This document shows positions 62,380-64,000 of a stretch of 64,000 nt of DNA, one piece after another; the stretch's first letter is position 1, and each line of letters starts with the position of its first letter. This DNA is from Bacillus sp. FJAT-28004 (GTDB taxonomy: Bacteria > Bacillota > Bacilli > Paenibacillales > Paenibacillaceae). The notes under the pieces were generated by a model, which was given only the letters and a program-made list of their open reading frames with translations, was not told the origin of the DNA and did no database searches. The position numbers were made by a program, and so were the translations under genes. The stretch lies in contig NZ_LGHP01000004.1 in the NCBI RefSeq assembly GCF_001280845.1, forward strand, positions 3,261-67,260, read 5' to 3'.

Positions 62380-62649
62380 GTATTCCTCCTTTTTTTATGA
62401 CCAGCCCAGACCTCTAAAACGCCATCTAATAACTAATAGCTTACTACATCGGGAAACAAGGATCTACGTAGAAAACACGTATAACGAACCTTTAACATTA
62501 CGGAATGATTTTTTGCGCATCAAAAAAATCCCCTTAGGCCGACAGTGCGCGGTTCATCCGATCATAAACGCTTCTTTCACTGTTTCATTGAGGGGATATT
62601 TAGAGAGATTACCCTTCCTGTTTTATAACACTGGCCTCTCGCCTGCGTT

Positions 62650-62907
62650 CAGCTTGAAATACCTCCATATTCCGAGAGCTGGACCGGCTCGCTGTTGTAA
62701 GAGTAGCCCGGCACGATAATTTTCCTTCCTTGCGGATCGCTCTTGACCGACTGCTCCTTCGTCATATCTGCTCTTCAATATTTCTTCCCTGCATTCGTAA
62801 TCATGTACCATGTAGATGTCTGATTTCACGTGCTCCCAGCCGGCATTCGAAATAACCAGCCGCGTGTCATCCAGCGATTTTGAGGAAGTTAAAGATGTTG
62901 CGATCAA
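62650..62907 (-). pseudogene. glycoside hydrolase family 2 fragment
   Basis: The minus strand encodes DDTRLVISNAGWEHVKSDIY and MVHDYECREEILKSRYD, the active-site-proximal part of GH2 beta-galactosidase-like enzymes. A frameshift then gives YSYNSEPV. Both ends missing. The 250 bp upstream (62380-62640) shows nothing I can support. Confidence 0.55.
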
Positions 62908-62944
62908 AAATAAGCCCTTCTTATCAAGGACTTTAATGCTGTAG

Positions 62945-63063
62945 AAAGAAAATAAAGTATTAGACTGGCCCCAACAATAAAAACAGCGGCAGCCTTGGAA
63001 GAGAAAATAAAGTCCTTGAATTTCGTTGTTTTATTGAGCTAACGTTCCTCGTTAGCTTAACAG
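62945..63063 (-). repeat. attC-like site, type B hairpin
   Basis: AAAACAGCGGCAGCC...GAGAAAATAAAGTCC, TTTTATTGAGCTAACG, TTCCTCGTTAGCTTAAC. Outer palindrome GAGCTAACG / CGTTAGCTTAA. Followed by the second-type motif at 63078-63105. Confidence 0.55.
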
Positions 63064-63126
63064 GACCGAGAGCCGAATGGCCCGAAGCGTGAATATGGTG
63101 TTAGCTGATGGATACGCCTTCTTGAA

Positions 63127-63735
63127 CTACTTACTTACACTTTTCCCCTTAATCAACTTCTTAAAAGCAGTGTATTCTTTATTAGATCTTATAAAATTTA
63201 ATATCTCATTGGCACACTCACTCGATCTCATTATTTCAGTATTGAATTCAAGATCATATTCATTAAAGCAATACACGTTATCGTATTGTGAACTTGCTAA
63301 ACCAACCTTCCTGTCTCCTCTAAGTTGTTCTCTTCTAGCAAGTTCTTTCTTTGAACATTTAACTACTACGAATATGACAGGGTGATCCGATAATAATTCA
63401 ATACAAGTATCGAACCATTTGTCATTACCTATAACAGAATCTACAACTACGTTGTTTCCCATCGCTGAAAATAGTTATATTGTCGAGTAGTATAATGAAA
63501 TCAACGGATTTGTAAGAATTTGATTTACTAATTGTCCATCCTCTGCACCATATGTTTCAATACTCGGATAGGTACTGTTAATGTAATCTTTATAACTATG
63601 AAATAGCCCATTAATAAAATTATCAAATGATAAATGTTGAAATGGGATATCAATTTGAGTTAATAATTCATTAGATATGCTTGTCTTTCCAGAACTTGAA
63701 GTTCCATTAAGAAGAACTATAATCCCTGGCTTCAA
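63127..63735 (-). pseudogene. chloramphenicol-phosphotransferase-like P-loop kinase, broken by a stop codon
   Basis: About 200 codons. Walker A LNGTSSSGKTSIS near the N-terminus (start 63735), then LSFDNFINGLF; after an in-frame TAA at 63475-63477 the same frame continues LFSAMGNNVVVDSVIGND, RREQLRGDRKVGLA. The order matches the CPT/zeta-toxin-like kinases that phosphorylate small molecules. A single nonsense codon separates two otherwise intact halves; no frameshift is needed. Stop near the second-type site motif. Confidence 0.7.
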
Positions 63736-63836
63736 TAGAATCCGCCTTTCATAATTTTATTATTGCGTATCTTTCAGCTAACAGTGTATTTACGAACTTC
63801 ACGAAAATTATCAATTTTGAAGTATTCGCGAAGTTA

Positions 63837-63865
63837 TTGAACAATCCTGCCCGTTAGCGTAACCA
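63837..63865 (-). repeat. attC-like half site (left arm)
   Basis: GAACAATCCTGCCCGTTAGCG upstream of the kinase gene; last copy in the window. 63866-64000 holds nothing I can support. Confidence 0.55.
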
Positions 63866-64000
63866 AACTTCGTTATTTAGCGGAGTCAAATCAAAACAGG
63901 TGCCGAAGCTGCCGCTCTTTGTTGTTTATTTGTTATGGAGTAAATCAGCAATTAAGATACCATTTATTTTTAATCCTGAAATGTCACATGCATTTATTTC

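Overview
The window looks like chromosomal DNA of a spore-forming Bacillales bacterium, most likely Paenibacillus or a close relative. It carries a gerA/gerB/gerC-type germination operon, a YheC/YheD-type ATP-grasp protein, ytxJ, a PL11 rhamnogalacturonan lyase with a C-terminal FIMAH-like domain, a BcrA-type ABC transporter, strong AGGAGG ribosome-binding sites and frequent TTG/GTG starts. No rRNA, tRNA or CRISPR array was seen.

The dominant feature is a repeated, structured intergenic element. About 50 whole or partial copies lie between roughly 90 and 63865. On the plus strand a copy reads: left arm (CTGCCCGTTAGCKTAAY), a GC-rich hairpin of variable sequence, then right arm (AACTATCGTGTCCCGTTAG). 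Read on the minus strand, where most adjoining genes lie, it follows the layout of an integron attC site: CTAAC box, 5-nt GGGAC-like spacer, inner box, terminal hairpin, complementary inner box ending CTAAC, 5-nt GGGCA spacer, and a GTTTAGC/GTTAGTT-like outer box. Between the sites are mostly single, unrelated, AT-rich genes in one orientation. Their stop codons are next to, or sometimes inside, the site. Products include small lipoproteins, small membrane proteins, Nudix hydrolases, a histidine phosphatase, a low-molecular-weight phosphatase, APH-like kinases, TmrB-like and chloramphenicol-phosphotransferase-like P-loop proteins, an ankyrin protein, DinB proteins and many unknowns. This looks like a large integron-like cassette array, or an unrelated system that converged on the same form, without an intact integrase in the window. 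The only recombinase trace is the 5' end of a XerC/D-like tyrosine recombinase pseudogene near 15.1 kb.

Layout: 1-9.7 kb is cassette array interrupted by a PL11 lyase gene. 9.7-18.7 kb is more array, including a three-gene DUF2975/HTH/DUF4153 unit, an ATP-grasp gene and an APH-like kinase. 19.1-22.6 kb holds a plus-strand BcrA-type ABC transporter and an acetamidase/formamidase. 22.7-26.7 kb has small cassettes, an HxlR/NAD(P)-oxidoreductase divergent pair and a YdcF-like protein. 26.8-30.6 kb is a higher-GC block with oxidoreductase, phosphoesterase and alpha-L-fucosidase genes. 30.8-40 kb mixes cassettes, a frameshifted ilvE, a TetR/SDR pair, ytxJ with a decayed second copy, and many gene remnants. 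40.8-44.8 kb is the ger operon with a tandem duplication of its 5' end. 45-47 kb carries an IS6-type transposase tail, a group II intron 3' remnant and an intact epoxide hydrolase. 47.4-56.3 kb is again cassette array. 56.3-62.4 kb is ordinary chromosome without sites (cupin, SetA-like MFS, AraC regulator, aldo/keto reductase, DinB). 62.4-64 kb returns to remnants and one cassette broken by a stop codon.

A second repeat family consists of short transposon-end-like sequences (TGTCGG...TGACAAGAA with inverted internal copies and a built-in hairpin). It recurs at least six times without any transposase, and one copy splits a cassette site. Together with the many truncated genes, duplications and inverted copies, the region looks like a recombination-rich, decaying accessory region.
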